Shown piece by piece: positions 1 through 7,659 of a DNA stretch of 9,837 nucleotides (position 1 is the first letter of the stretch; the number at the start of each line of letters is the position of its first letter). The stretch is from an uncultured Bacilli bacterium (lineage in GTDB: Bacteria; Bacillota_I; Bacilli_A; RF39; UBA660), in assembly GCA_947627965.1 (NCBI GenBank), contig CANQYA010000030.1, forward strand, positions 1 to 9,837, in the 5' to 3' direction. The notes below the pieces were generated by a model. The model was not told the DNA's origin. It was given only the letters and a program-made list of their open reading frames with translations, and made no database searches. Both the position numbers and the translations under genes were made by a program.

Positions 1-983
1 AATTAAATATAGTAAAAGATTATCAAGAAGTAGCTACTGGTGTTGATGTAGGCGAATATTTAGCTAAAGGTTATGATGCTTTTGATAAGTTTGTTAAAAC
101 GAAAAGAGTTTTTACTAGAGTAAGTCCATTAGATAAGTTAGAAATAGTCGAAGCGTATAAAAGAATGGGTGAGTTTGTAGCAGTTACTGGTGACGGCGTT
201 AACGATGCTCCTGCTATTAAGAGTGCTAATATTGGAATTGCTATGGGAAGTGGAACGGATACAGCTAAAGAAACTTCTTCTATGATAATTATTGATAATA
301 ATTTTAAGTCCATTGTATCAGGTATCAAAGAAGGACGATGTGCTTACAGCAATATAAGAAAAGTAAGTTATTTATTACTATCGTGTGGTTTAGCGGAAGT
401 ATTATTTTTCCTTTTATCTATAGCCTGTGACTTACCTATGCCTTTAGTAGCTATTCAGTTATTATGGTTAAATATAGTAACTGATGGTTTACAAGACTTA
501 GCTTTATCTTTTGAAAAACCAGAAAAAGATATTATGAAAGAAAAACCACGAAATACTAAAGAGTCAATCTTCAATAAAGACTTAATGAAAGAAGTGCTTA
601 TTTCTGGTTTATCAATAGGTCTAATTGTTTTTATTGTTTGGGTTTTCCTTTTAAAACAAGTAAAAATGGAAGTTAGTATTGCAAGAGGTTATATTGTAAT
701 GCTTATGGTATTTATGCAAAATATGCATGTTTTAAACTGCCGTAGTGAAGATAAGCCTTTTTATAAAGTCTCATTAAAGAGTAATCCCTTTGTTTTATTT
801 AGTATAATTAGTGCGATTGTATTACAAATAATTTTTGCTGAAGTAGATAGTCTTAGTGCTTTCTTAAAAACTTCTTCTATTCCATTATTACATTTAATAT
901 ATCTATTATTAATATCTAGTATTATATTAGTTATATTAGAAATTTATAAAAAAATAAATAAAAAAAATAAAGAAAAAGTGTAA
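1..983 (+). CDS. P-type cation-transporting ATPase, C-terminal part (5' truncated by window edge)
   Basis: The reading frame is open from base 3, so the N-terminal part lies outside the window; about 326 residues remain, and the internal ATG at 165 is not the start. The end of the phosphorylation domain is visible: FTRVSPLDK (where P-type ATPases usually have FARVSPEQK), then the hinge motif TGDGVNDAP at window residues 62-70, which binds Mg2+ and phosphate. Six hydrophobic segments follow at about 122-142, 146-167, 197-217, 228-244, 261-280 and 293-315, matching M5-M10 of the P2 (SERCA/PMR1/PMA-like) type. M6 has LLWLNIVTDG with the ion-ligand Asn157, Thr160 and Asp161; M5 keeps Glu132. The M5 Asn of Ca2+ pumps appears as Gly and the M8 Glu as Gln239 (QNMHVLNCRSE), so the substrate may not be Ca2+. 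It exports or exchanges cations at the plasma membrane. The family call is firm; the ion is unknown. Confidence 0.93.
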   Translation, partial: LNIVKDYQEVATGVDVGEYLAKGYDAFDKFVKTKRVFTRVSPLDKLEIVEAYKRMGEFVAVTGDGVNDAPAIKSANIGIAMGSGTDTAKETSSMIIIDNNFKSIVSGIKEGRCAYSNIRKVSYLLLSCGLAEVLFFLLSIACDLPMPLVAIQLLWLNIVTDGLQDLALSFEKPEKDIMKEKPRNTKESIFNKDLMKEVLISGLSIGLIVFIVWVFLLKQVKMEVSIARGYIVMLMVFMQNMHVLNCRSEDKPFYKVSLKSNPFVLFSIISAIVLQIIFAEVDSLSAFLKTSSIPLLHLIYLLLISSIILVILEIYKKINKKNKEKV

Positions 984-1001
984 TCTAGTGGTTGTCCTTT
1001 T

Positions 1002-1027
1002 AGAGGTGATAATTGTCACTTCTTTTT
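1002..1027 (+). terminator. Intrinsic terminator after the P-type ATPase
   Basis: Arms AGAGGTGAT (1002-1010) and GTCACTTCT (1015-1023) pair around an AATT loop with two G.U pairs, and a run of T continues to 1027. It begins 19 bases after the ATPase stop and is oriented to end that transcript. Confidence 0.75.
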
Positions 1028-1060
1028 AATTTCTTTAAAACTTTAAATATTTATTCTTGC

Positions 1061-1092
1061 AAAAAAGGTGATACTTAATTTTAAGTATCACC
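1061..1092 (-). terminator. Intrinsic terminator of the FemAB gene, possibly bidirectional
   Basis: A perfect inverted repeat, GGTGATACTTAA (1067-1078) and TTAAGTATCACC (1081-1092), is separated by two T. Read on the minus strand the hairpin is followed by six T (complement of 1061-1066), as expected for a terminator 34 bases beyond the FemAB stop. On the plus strand only a weak T tract follows (CTTTAATG), so it would be at best a backup for the convergent ATPase transcript. Confidence 0.85.
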
Positions 1093-1125
1093 CTTTAATG
1101 TTTAAAAACCTTTAATCTTATATCT

Positions 1126-2385
1126 TTATTTTTTAATATCTTTAAAAGAATCTTTAGCTTGAATATTTTTATATAAAGCATACATTGCACTATTGGTAAT
1201 TAAATTAAATTCCCCAATATATTCATATCCTGTAGTATTATAACTAAATTTTACTTCATTTAATCCCCAATAAGGATTATTTTTTTTATCAAAAATACCA
1301 CTAATTGCATTCATATCTAGTAATTTATATTTTTCGTTACAATAATCTTTTATTATTTGCCATCTTAATAAGAATAAAGGACATAATTTACTATAATTTT
1401 GGTTAAAGCCATCTATTAATAAATGAACAGTATCATTATCTTTAATGACGATCGCACCACCAATTATTAAACCATCAGGATAATCTTTAAGTAAGTCACT
1501 AGCATTGACCATATAATTTTTATAAGTAACTAATATTTTATCTGATTCCATTTTTTTATTTATTATTTCATGGATATTTTTACCTTTATAACTATTTCTT
1601 GAAATAATATTATTTAAGTAATCATTATATTCTAATTCTTTTTCATAAAGAGATCTACTACCATTAACAAAGTCTTCGGTATTTAGTTTAGCCACATAGA
1701 CCTCAATATTATCTTTAAATTCTTTTCTTAATTGATAATAATAATTGATGGAATAGGTATTATCTTTTTCAATAAAAGGATATATATCATCTATTTTAGA
1801 ATTATCTTTGTATGCTGTTACGCCATATTTTAAAGCTTTTCTAATTTTATTCCTTACTTGTTTATCAAAATGGTTATAAATATTAGTTATATTATCTTCT
1901 AAATTCAAATAACTATTCCACCTTGGTTTAATGGATTCAAATAAATTATTATATCCACAGTGAAAAAAACCGGTATCTTTCATTGTAGTTAAGATGTTAT
2001 CTAAATTAGGATTAGTATATAATTTGTTTCCTTTTTTATCATATTTATTTATAACTATTAAAGGATCTATTTTTAAAAATATATATTTTTCTTTTAAAAG
2101 ATAAGCTTTTAAATCTTTAGTTAATTCTAAAACTTGACTATAATTATCGTAATCTATTAACATTCCACGAGGAGCATAACCATATTTAAAACCGAACATA
2201 ACTATTTTTGATAATATCATAGTAGCACCCACTAAGTTATCGTTATCATAGAACCCAAGATATAAAGAAGATAAACCAAAATTACTCATAACTTTAGCAT
2301 ATGCTGAAGTTTGATAATAACTATGATATTTATGATTAAGAGAAAATTTATCAAATTCACTATCAGTAATACTAACTATTTTCAT
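1126..2385 (-). CDS. FemA/FemB/MurM-family peptidoglycan bridge aminoacyltransferase
   Basis: The product has 419 residues, the usual length of the FemABX family. Members use aminoacyl-tRNA to add one or more amino acids to the stem-peptide side chain of lipid II (or a related precursor), building the interpeptide bridge at the inner face of the membrane. Family marks are YQTSAYAKVM near residue 24, YAPRGMLIDY at 70-79, KQVRNKIRKALKYGV at 175-189 (family pattern RNNIRKA..GV), a Lys/Glu/Tyr-rich stretch at about 235-300 where the family has its tRNA-binding coiled-coil arm, GGAIVI at 309-314, and the C-terminal NAISGIF..NPYWGLNEVKF at 359-380 followed by EYIGEFNL. There is no signal peptide or membrane segment. 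The start is supported by AAAGGAGG (complement of 2393-2400), 7 bases before the ATG. It is divergent from murD, which fits a cell-wall role. Which amino acid it adds cannot be told from sequence; other FemAB-like transferases exist, but the motif set favours the peptidoglycan type. Confidence 0.9.
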   Translation of the reverse strand: MKIVSITDSEFDKFSLNHKYHSYYQTSAYAKVMSNFGLSSLYLGFYDNDNLVGATMILSKIVMFGFKYGYAPRGMLIDYDNYSQVLELTKDLKAYLLKEKYIFLKIDPLIVINKYDKKGNKLYTNPNLDNILTTMKDTGFFHCGYNNLFESIKPRWNSYLNLEDNITNIYNHFDKQVRNKIRKALKYGVTAYKDNSKIDDIYPFIEKDNTYSINYYYQLRKEFKDNIEVYVAKLNTEDFVNGSRSLYEKELEYNDYLNNIISRNSYKGKNIHEIINKKMESDKILVTYKNYMVNASDLLKDYPDGLIIGGAIVIKDNDTVHLLIDGFNQNYSKLCPLFLLRWQIIKDYCNEKYKLLDMNAISGIFDKKNNPYWGLNEVKFSYNTTGYEYIGEFNLITNSAMYALYKNIQAKDSFKDIKK

Positions 2386-2411
2386 ATTGCAACCTCCTTT
2401 TTACAGTTAAG

Positions 2412-2440
2412 ATTATAACATAATTAGGTATAATTTTAAA
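2412..2440 (-). promoter_or_regulatory. Promoter for the FemAB gene
   Basis: On the minus strand an extended -10, TGTTATAAT (TATAAT is the complement of 2412-2417), lies about 12 bases before the ribosome binding site. A weak -35, TTTAAA (complement of 2435-2440), sits 17 bases upstream. The extended -10 can compensate for the poor -35. Confidence 0.6.
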
Positions 2441-2476
2441 CAATATACTGGAAAAAAAATATAATAATAGTATAAT
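2436..2476 (+). promoter_or_regulatory. Promoter region for murD-eno
   Basis: Two TATAAT boxes are present, at 2460-2465 and 2471-2476. The first has TTAAAC (2436-2441) as a possible -35 with an 18-base spacer; the second has only a poor candidate near 2447. The -35 of the first overlaps the -35 of the divergent FemAB promoter, so the two promoters probably compete or are co-regulated. No clear operator repeat is visible. Confidence 0.55.
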
Positions 2477-2515
2477 GATAATAGAATTGTAGTGTATTAA
2501 TAGGAGGGTAAGGTA

Positions 2516-3874
2516 ATGTTTGAAAATAAAAAAATATTAGTTTTAGGTTTTGCAAGAAGTGGTTATGAAGCTAGTAAATTGTTAGCTAAAAAAGGAAATA
2601 AAGTAATATTAAATGATTTAAAAGAAGACCATGAGCAAAATAAAATAGAAGAATTAAAAAGTTTAGGAGTAGAGATAATTTTAGGAAGTCACCCTGATAA
2701 TTTATTAGATGCATCCTTTGATTATTTAATAAAAAATCCAGGAGTACCAATCGACCATAAATATATATTAAAAGCTAAAGAATTAGGAATAGAAGTAATT
2801 AATGAAGTTGAAATGGCTTATAGACTTATGCCTAAAGATGTAACTTTGGTTGCTATTACAGGTACTAATGGGAAAACAACGACAACTACTCTTATTTATG
2901 AAATGATTAAAAAGGAAGGTAAAAGAGTACATTTAACTGGTAATATTGGGTATCCATTATGTAGTTTCTTAAATGTAATAGAACCTAACGATATAATAGT
3001 TATGGAAACATCTTGTCAACAATTAGAAAATCTTAAAGAATTTAAACCTAATATTGCTGTTATGACTAATTTATCAGAAGCTCATATTGATTTTTTAAAA
3101 AGTTATGATAACTATAAAAGAGTAAAAGCTAAAATATTTCAAAACCAAACTAGTAACGATATTGCTATATTAAATATTGAAAATGATGATGTAATGGAAG
3201 TTACTAAAAATATAAAATCTAAAGTTAAATATTTTTCTAGTCAAAATATAATAAATGGATGTTATATAAAAGATGATGCGATATATTACTATGACGAAAA
3301 AATAATTAATTTAAAGGATATTAAATTAGTTGGTATGCATAATTACGAAAATATTATGGCTAGTATTTTAGCGGTTAAAGAACTAGGAATAACTAATGAA
3401 AGTATTATAGATGTTTTAAAAAGTTTCAATGGTGTTCCACATCGTTTAGAGTTTGTCAAAGAATTTAATAAACGTCTTTTCTATAATGATTCTAAAGCTA
3501 CTAACATTAAGTCAACGCAGATAGCGTTATCTTCGTTTACAAAGCCAACTATATTACTATTGGGGGGCATGGAACGAGGTCAAGACTTTAACCTTTTAAA
3601 AGATTATGTTAATTATGTAAAATTAATTGTATGTTTTGGAGAGAATAAAAAGCGTGTTAAAGAGTTTGGGGATAGTTTAATGATTGAGACAATTGTCAAA
3701 GATAATTTACATGATGCGGTAATTACAGCCTATGAAAAATCTAGTCAAGGTGATATAATTCTTTTAAGCCCTGCTTCGGCATCGTGGGATCAATATAAAT
3801 GTTTTGAAGATAGGGGTATAGAGTATAAAGAATGTATTAATAAATTAGGAGGAAATGAAAATGAAAATAACTGA
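2516..3874 (+). CDS. murD: UDP-N-acetylmuramoyl-L-alanine:D-glutamate ligase
   Basis: This cytoplasmic enzyme adds D-Glu to UDP-MurNAc-L-Ala with ATP, the second amino-acid step of peptidoglycan precursor synthesis. The 452 residues have the three Mur-ligase domains: an N-terminal Rossmann-like UDP-binding domain starting [17 protein letters not shown]; a central ATPase domain with the P-loop GTNGKTT at 116-122, TGNIG, catalytic Glu164 (METS), SEAH with His190, and Lys204 in RVKAKIF at the carbamylated-lysine position; and a C-terminal domain starting near PHRLEF (His309, Arg310), with NDSKATN (Asp325, Ser326, Lys327), [11 protein letters not shown] and SPASASWDQ (418-426) then FEDRG, which is diagnostic for MurD. 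The usual Asp before the His is Ala189. The start has AGGAGGG 7 bases upstream. The last codons carry the ribosome binding site of eno and overlap it, suggesting translational coupling. It stands outside any visible mur/dcw cluster. Confidence 0.96.
   Translation: MFENKKILVLGFARSGYEASKLLAKKGNKVILNDLKEDHEQNKIEELKSLGVEIILGSHPDNLLDASFDYLIKNPGVPIDHKYILKAKELGIEVINEVEMAYRLMPKDVTLVAITGTNGKTTTTTLIYEMIKKEGKRVHLTGNIGYPLCSFLNVIEPNDIIVMETSCQQLENLKEFKPNIAVMTNLSEAHIDFLKSYDNYKRVKAKIFQNQTSNDIAILNIENDDVMEVTKNIKSKVKYFSSQNIINGCYIKDDAIYYYDEKIINLKDIKLVGMHNYENIMASILAVKELGITNESIIDVLKSFNGVPHRLEFVKEFNKRLFYNDSKATNIKSTQIALSSFTKPTILLLGGMERGQDFNLLKDYVNYVKLIVCFGENKKRVKEFGDSLMIETIVKDNLHDAVITAYEKSSQGDIILLSPASASWDQYKCFEDRGIEYKECINKLGGNENENN
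3847..3852 (+). promoter_or_regulatory. Ribosome binding site of eno, inside murD
   Basis: AGGAGG lies within the last codons of murD. It is only 2 bases from the ATG at 3855 but 8 bases from the ATG at 3861, so 3861 is the likely enolase start. Initiation here would be coupled to termination of murD at 3872-3874. Confidence 0.8.
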
Positions 3875-5090
3875 TATTAAAGCAAGAGAGGTACTTGACT
3901 CAAGAGGTAATCCAACTGTCGAAGTTGAGGTTGTTCTTGAAAATGGAATGAAAGATATAGCTATAGTACCATCAGGAGCATCGACAGGAGAAAGGGAAGC
4001 TTTAGAATTAAGAGATGGTGAAGCTAGGTATTTAGGTAAGGGAGTATTGAAAGCAGTAAATAATGTCAATACGGTAATAAGAGATGCATTGATTGGACAA
4101 AATGTATTCGAACAACAAAAAATAGACGATATAATGCTAGAACTAGATGGAACTGTCAACAAGAGTAAATTGGGTGCGAATGCTATATTAGGTGTTTCGA
4201 TGGCATGTCTAAGAGTGGCATCTAAAGCTAGTGGTAAGGAATTATATCAATATGTTGGTAATGGAAATTTACTACCTAGACCAATGATGAACATTTTAAA
4301 TGGTGGTGCTCACGCTGATAACAATTTGGATTTTCAAGAATATATGATTATCCCTAAAGCACCTTCTTTCCACGAAATGTTAAGAATAGCATCTGAAGTA
4401 TTTCATACTTTAAAGAATATTTTAAAAGGAAAAGGACTTGCTACTAGTGTAGGAGATGAAGGAGGTTTTGCTCCTAACTTATCCAATAATATTGAAGGAT
4501 TAGATTTAATTGTCGAAGCCATTACTAAAGCAGGTTACACTCCAGGAGTAGATGTATTTATCGGTTTAGATATTGCTGGAAGTGAATTCTTTGAGAATGG
4601 TAGCTATAACTTAAAAGGTGAAGGAAAAATTTTATCCACAGAATTGTTAATAAAATATTATTTAGATTTAATTGAGAAATATCCGATTATTTCCATTGAA
4701 GATCCATTTGACCAAAACGATTGGGAGGGATTTAGTGAATTTACTAAATTAGTAGGTGATAAAATCCAAATAGTAGGAGACGATTTATTTGTAACTAATA
4801 GTAAATACTTACAAGAAGGTATTAATAAGGGAGCTTGTAATGCCATTCTAATTAAATTAAATCAAGTAGGAACAGTTAGTGAAACAATAAAAACTATTGA
4901 ATTAGCTAGAAATAATGGTTACAATACCGTTATTTCCCATCGTTCAGGAGAAACAGAAGATACAACTATTGCCGACTTAGCAGTAGGACTTAATTTAGGT
5001 CAAATAAAAACAGGTTCTATTTCAAGAAGTGAAAGAATTGCTAAATACAATCGTTTATTAAGAATTGAAGAACAAATTAAGAACCTATAA
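3861..5090 (+). CDS. eno: Enolase (phosphopyruvate hydratase)
   Basis: Enolase interconverts 2-phosphoglycerate and phosphoenolpyruvate in glycolysis and is also a common partner of RNA degradosomes. The start at 3861 gives 409 residues beginning [19 protein letters not shown], matching family N-termini; an in-frame ATG at 3855 is too close to the ribosome binding site. Catalytic features are complete: mobile loop GASTGE at 39-44, GGAHADNN with His151, Glu160, GDEGGFAP with Glu200, Mg2+ ligands Asp237, Glu280 (SIEDPF) and Asp308 (GDDLFVTN), Lys332 (LIKLNQ), His360-Arg361-Ser362 (SHRSGETED) and Lys383 (GQIKTG). The protein is shorter than the usual 425-435 residues, mainly by small loop losses and a short C-terminus ending soon after [10 protein letters not shown]. 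Some normally strict positions differ (LDIAGSEFF for [17 protein letters not shown] for TGAPSRSER). It overlaps murD by 14 bases; secG follows, as in other Firmicutes. Confidence 0.97.
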   Translation: MKITDIKAREVLDSRGNPTVEVEVVLENGMKDIAIVPSGASTGEREALELRDGEARYLGKGVLKAVNNVNTVIRDALIGQNVFEQQKIDDIMLELDGTVNKSKLGANAILGVSMACLRVASKASGKELYQYVGNGNLLPRPMMNILNGGAHADNNLDFQEYMIIPKAPSFHEMLRIASEVFHTLKNILKGKGLATSVGDEGGFAPNLSNNIEGLDLIVEAITKAGYTPGVDVFIGLDIAGSEFFENGSYNLKGEGKILSTELLIKYYLDLIEKYPIISIEDPFDQNDWEGFSEFTKLVGDKIQIVGDDLFVTNSKYLQEGINKGACNAILIKLNQVGTVSETIKTIELARNNGYNTVISHRSGETEDTTIADLAVGLNLGQIKTGSISRSERIAKYNRLLRIEEQIKNL

Positions 5091-5116
5091 TAATAAATGT
5101 TGGAAAAATTTAAGAG

Positions 5117-5151
5117 AAAATACAAGTTATACAATTAGTTTGTATTTTTTT
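5117..5151 (+). terminator. Likely intrinsic terminator after eno
   Basis: AAAATACAA (5117-5125) pairs with TTGTATTTT (5140-5148) across a 14-base loop and runs into seven T (5145-5151). The stem is almost all A-T, so it may be weak, but position and T tract fit the end of the murD-eno transcript. Confidence 0.5.
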
Positions 5152-5160
5152 ACATTCTTT

Positions 5161-5187
5161 TTGATAAGAAATAATTTGTTCTATAAT
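5161..5187 (+). promoter_or_regulatory. Weak second promoter candidate before secG
   Basis: TTGATA (5161-5166) and TATAAT (5182-5187) are separated by 15 bases, shorter than the 17 optimum. It would make a leader of about 90 bases before secG. In AT-rich DNA this could be chance. Confidence 0.25.
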
Positions 5188-5226
5188 TATCTTTTAAACT
5201 AAAAGTATTATTATCATCTATTTTAT

Positions 5227-5255
5227 TTGCATTTTATATATAGATATGTTAAAAT
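5227..5255 (+). promoter_or_regulatory. Promoter of secG
   Basis: TTGCAT (5227-5232), a 17-base spacer and TAAAAT (5250-5255), preceded by TG at 5247-5248 to make an extended -10. Transcription would begin near 5262, just before the secG ribosome binding site. The ATG at 5246 lies inside this promoter, so it cannot be the secG start for this transcript. Confidence 0.7.
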
Positions 5256-5269
5256 ACATCTTAGAAAAC

Positions 5270-5274
5270 GGAGG
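5270..5274 (+). promoter_or_regulatory. Ribosome binding site deciding the secG start
   Basis: GGAGG ends 7 bases before the ATG at 5282, fixing the start there rather than at 5246. Confidence 0.8.
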
Positions 5275-5281
5275 AATTGGT

Positions 5282-5497
5282 ATGAAAATATTTTTACTAA
5301 TCATATCATTATTATTAATTATTATTGTTTTATTACAAAGTAACAAAGCTGAAAGTACATCACAAATAATATCTGGTGGGAATGCCGACCTTTTCAGTCA
5401 AAGAAAAGAACGTGGTGTCGAATTATTAATAAGTCGTGTCACTATGACTTTAGGTTTAACTTTCTTTGTAGTTAGTTTAATAATGAATTTTATATAG
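5282..5497 (+). CDS. secG: Preprotein translocase subunit SecG
   Basis: SecG is the small accessory subunit of the SecYEG channel in the plasma membrane and assists SecA-driven protein export. The 71 residues have the family layout: a first membrane helix (about 2-19, FLLIISLLLIIIVLLQS), a polar cytoplasmic loop with ISGGNADLFSQRKERGVE (family pattern G..G..LFG.R..RG), then a second helix at about 51-70 preceded by SRVTMTLGL. The length is normal for the family (about 70-80). The start at 5282 is chosen by its ribosome binding site and because starting there places a hydrophobic helix at the N-terminus. Its place between eno and rnr matches the conserved Firmicute order. Confidence 0.93.
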   Translation: MKIFLLIISLLLIIIVLLQSNKAESTSQIISGGNADLFSQRKERGVELLISRVTMTLGLTFFVVSLIMNFI

Positions 5498-5521
5498 AAG
5501 ACTAGGAATAGTCTTTTTTTT
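5498..5521 (+). terminator. Intrinsic terminator between secG and rnr
   Basis: AAGACTA (5498-5504), loop GGAA, TAGTCTT (5509-5515), then a run of eight T (5514-5521). The stem starts directly after the secG stop and the T run ends only 26 bases before the rnr start codon, so it separates secG from rnr or acts as a partial read-through point. Confidence 0.8.
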
Positions 5522-5525
5522 ATTG

Positions 5526-5531
5526 TATAAT
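5526..5531 (+). promoter_or_regulatory. Possible -10 box for rnr-capA-smpB
   Basis: TATAAT directly follows the terminator T run. A start near 5538 would leave a leader of only about 10 bases before the rnr ATG at 5548, cutting into the ribosome binding site. The -35 region (about 5503-5508, TAGGAA) is poor and lies within the terminator stem-loop. It may be a real near-leaderless promoter or chance. Confidence 0.3.
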
Positions 5532-5537
5532 TGTGTT

Positions 5538-5542
5538 GGTGA
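5538..5542 (+). promoter_or_regulatory. Ribosome binding site deciding the rnr start
   Basis: GGTGA can pair with the UCACC of the 16S rRNA end and sits 5 bases before the ATG at 5548. The GTG codons at 5533 and 5539 and the TTG at 5536 have no such site and would begin within or before it. Confidence 0.55.
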
Positions 5543-5547
5543 ATGAT

Positions 5548-7650
5548 ATGGAAGATAGGATATTAGAAATATTAAAACAATATGGTCGAGCTTTATCAAT
5601 TGAAGAAATAGATTCGGCTTTAAATATAAAAACGGTCGAAGAAACACAAGAATTATTAAAATCTCTTAGAGAATTAGAAGAAAAAGTAGCAATATATCAT
5701 TCTAATAAAGATCGCTATATGCTTTTTGAAAACAGTAATTTAAGAAAAGGGATTATGCGTACTAATAAAAAAGGTTTTGGTTTTGTCGATATCGCTAATG
5801 ACGAAGAAGATATTTTTGTTAGTCTCGATAATATGAATGGATGTATCGATGGAGATACAGTTTTAGTTGAAATAATAAGTAATAAGCCTGATGGTAGAGT
5901 AGAAGGACGTATTGTAAGGGTAGTTAAAAGAGAATTATCCACAGTAGTTGGGGAAATTTATTTTAGAAAAGAAAAAGGATATTTAATCCCTGACGATAAA
6001 AAATTAAAAATGCAAATAGAAATACCTAAAGGTAAAAATATGGGTTCTGTAGATGGACACAAAGTAGTGGTAAAAATTACTTCACAGATAAGTAATAATA
6101 AATTTAGAGGTGAAGTAATAAGAATTTTAGGTCATAAAAACGATATAGGTGTCGATATTTTATCAATTGTTTGCAAATATGATATTAAAGATACTTTTGA
6201 CGAAGAAACTATTAAAGAACTAGATACTATTAAAGAAGAAGTAACCGAAGAAGATAAAGTAGGGCGTACTGATTTAACTAATCAAGTAATTTTTACTATT
6301 GATGGTGACGATACTAAAGATATAGATGACGCAATATCAATTGAAAAATTAGATAATGGTAACTATAAATTAGGCGTTCATATAGCTGATGTCAGTTATT
6401 ATGTTAAAGAAGGAAGTCCTTTAGATAAAGAAGCTATGGAAAGAGGTACATCTGTTTATTTAATTGACAGGGTAATACCAATGTTACCTCATAAGTTATC
6501 TAATGGTATTTGTTCATTAAACCCTGGAGTTATACGTCTTGCTATATCCTGTGTTATGGAAATTGATAATAAAGGTAAAACAGTTAACTATGATATTTTC
6601 CCAAGTATTATTAAGTCAAGAATACAAATGACTTATAAAAAAGTAAATAGTATTTTAGAAAAAAATATTGTTCCTAGTGGTTATGAAGATTTTGTTGAGG
6701 ACTTAAAATTAATGAACGAATTATCACAAATTATTAGAAAATCTAAAATAGAACGTGGTAGCTTAGATTTTGATATTGACGAAGCTAAAATATTAGTTGA
6801 CGAGAATTGTCATCCCGTTGATATTACTCTACGTGAAAGAGGTACGGGGGAAAAACTTATTGAAGATTTTATGATTTGTGCGAATGAATGTGTTGCTACG
6901 CATATATTTTATATGGATTTACCTTTTATTTACCGTGTCCATGAATATCCTAAAGAAGAAAAAATCCGTGATTACTTAGCTTTCCTAGAAACTTTAGGAT
7001 ATACAGTAACAGGTAATATGAAAGATATGAGCCCTAAAACAATGCAAAAATTAATAAATTATTTAAAAGATAAACCAGAATTTGAAATATTATCTAGTCT
7101 TTTACTTAGAAATATGCAGAAAGCTATTTATTTACCACAAAATTTAGGACATTATGGTCTAGCAAGTAAATGTTATACTCACTTTACTTCACCAATTAGA
7201 AGATACCCTGATACAACTGTCCATAGATTACTTCGTACATATCTATTTAATAAAGATTTATCTAATAATACCATTGCTCATTGGCAAGAAAAATTAATAT
7301 TTATAGCCGATAATTCGTCTTTAAAAGAACGTGAATCAGTCGAATGTGAAAGAGAAGTTGAAGATATGAAAATGGCTGAATATATGGAAGATCATATTGG
7401 TAATGAATACGAAGGAATAATATCAGGTGTCAATAATTTTGGATTATTTGTCCAATTAAAAAACTTAGTTGAAGGATTAGTACATATTACAGATTTAAAA
7501 GATTATTTTAATTTTGACGAAAAAGCTTTAACCCTTACGGGGGAAAGAACTAAAATAAGATATCGTTTAGGGGATAAAGTTTTAGTAAAAGTAGTACGTG
7601 CTTCAAAAGACGAAAAAACGATTGATTTTGAAATAATAAAAAAATTATAG
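5548..7650 (+). CDS. rnr: Ribonuclease R
   Basis: RNase R is a processive 3'-5' exoribonuclease that degrades structured RNA; with SmpB and tmRNA it clears the broken mRNAs that stall ribosomes. From the ATG at 5548 the protein has 700 residues with the full domain order: a winged-helix N-terminus (about 1-60, ILEILKQYGRALSIEEI), a first cold-shock domain starting at 66 (RKGIMRTNKKGFGFVD), a second one (about 130-205, VVGEIYFRKEKGYLIPDD), the RNB catalytic domain (about 240-570) with the four metal-binding Asp at 252, 258, 260 and 261 (IDGDDTKDIDDA), HFTSPIRRYPD at 545-554, and an S1 domain from about 620 (EYEGIISGVNNFGLFVQ). It lacks the long Lys-rich C-terminal tail of many RNase R proteins, ending soon after the S1 domain. 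Its stop TAG shares bases with the capA ribosome binding site, so the genes are co-translated. Confidence 0.96.
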   Translation: MEDRILEILKQYGRALSIEEIDSALNIKTVEETQELLKSLRELEEKVAIYHSNKDRYMLFENSNLRKGIMRTNKKGFGFVDIANDEEDIFVSLDNMNGCIDGDTVLVEIISNKPDGRVEGRIVRVVKRELSTVVGEIYFRKEKGYLIPDDKKLKMQIEIPKGKNMGSVDGHKVVVKITSQISNNKFRGEVIRILGHKNDIGVDILSIVCKYDIKDTFDEETIKELDTIKEEVTEEDKVGRTDLTNQVIFTIDGDDTKDIDDAISIEKLDNGNYKLGVHIADVSYYVKEGSPLDKEAMERGTSVYLIDRVIPMLPHKLSNGICSLNPGVIRLAISCVMEIDNKGKTVNYDIFPSIIKSRIQMTYKKVNSILEKNIVPSGYEDFVEDLKLMNELSQIIRKSKIERGSLDFDIDEAKILVDENCHPVDITLRERGTGEKLIEDFMICANECVATHIFYMDLPFIYRVHEYPKEEKIRDYLAFLETLGYTVTGNMKDMSPKTMQKLINYLKDKPEFEILSSLLLRNMQKAIYLPQNLGHYGLASKCYTHFTSPIRRYPDTTVHRLLRTYLFNKDLSNNTIAHWQEKLIFIADNSSLKERESVECEREVEDMKMAEYMEDHIGNEYEGIISGVNNFGLFVQLKNLVEGLVHITDLKDYFNFDEKALTLTGERTKIRYRLGDKVLVKVVRASKDEKTIDFEIIKKL

Positions 7651-7659
7651 GAGTGATTT

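Noticed and set aside
3845..4162. Open frame of about 105 codons on the minus strand over eno
   Set aside because: It is antisense to a strongly conserved enolase, is Ser/Thr/Pro-rich as expected of a shadow frame, and has no recognisable domain. The same holds for the minus-strand frames at 71-328, 4658-4846 and 5715-5942.
5246..5281. An upstream ATG extending SecG by 12 residues
   Set aside because: It lies inside the extended -10 of the predicted promoter, has no ribosome binding site, and adds residues before the first membrane helix; 5282 has a well-spaced GGAGG.
5533..5547. GTG/TTG starts adding up to five residues to RNase R
   Set aside because: They fall before or within the only plausible ribosome binding site (GGTGA at 5538-5542), while the ATG at 5548 is spaced correctly and gives a normal N-terminus.
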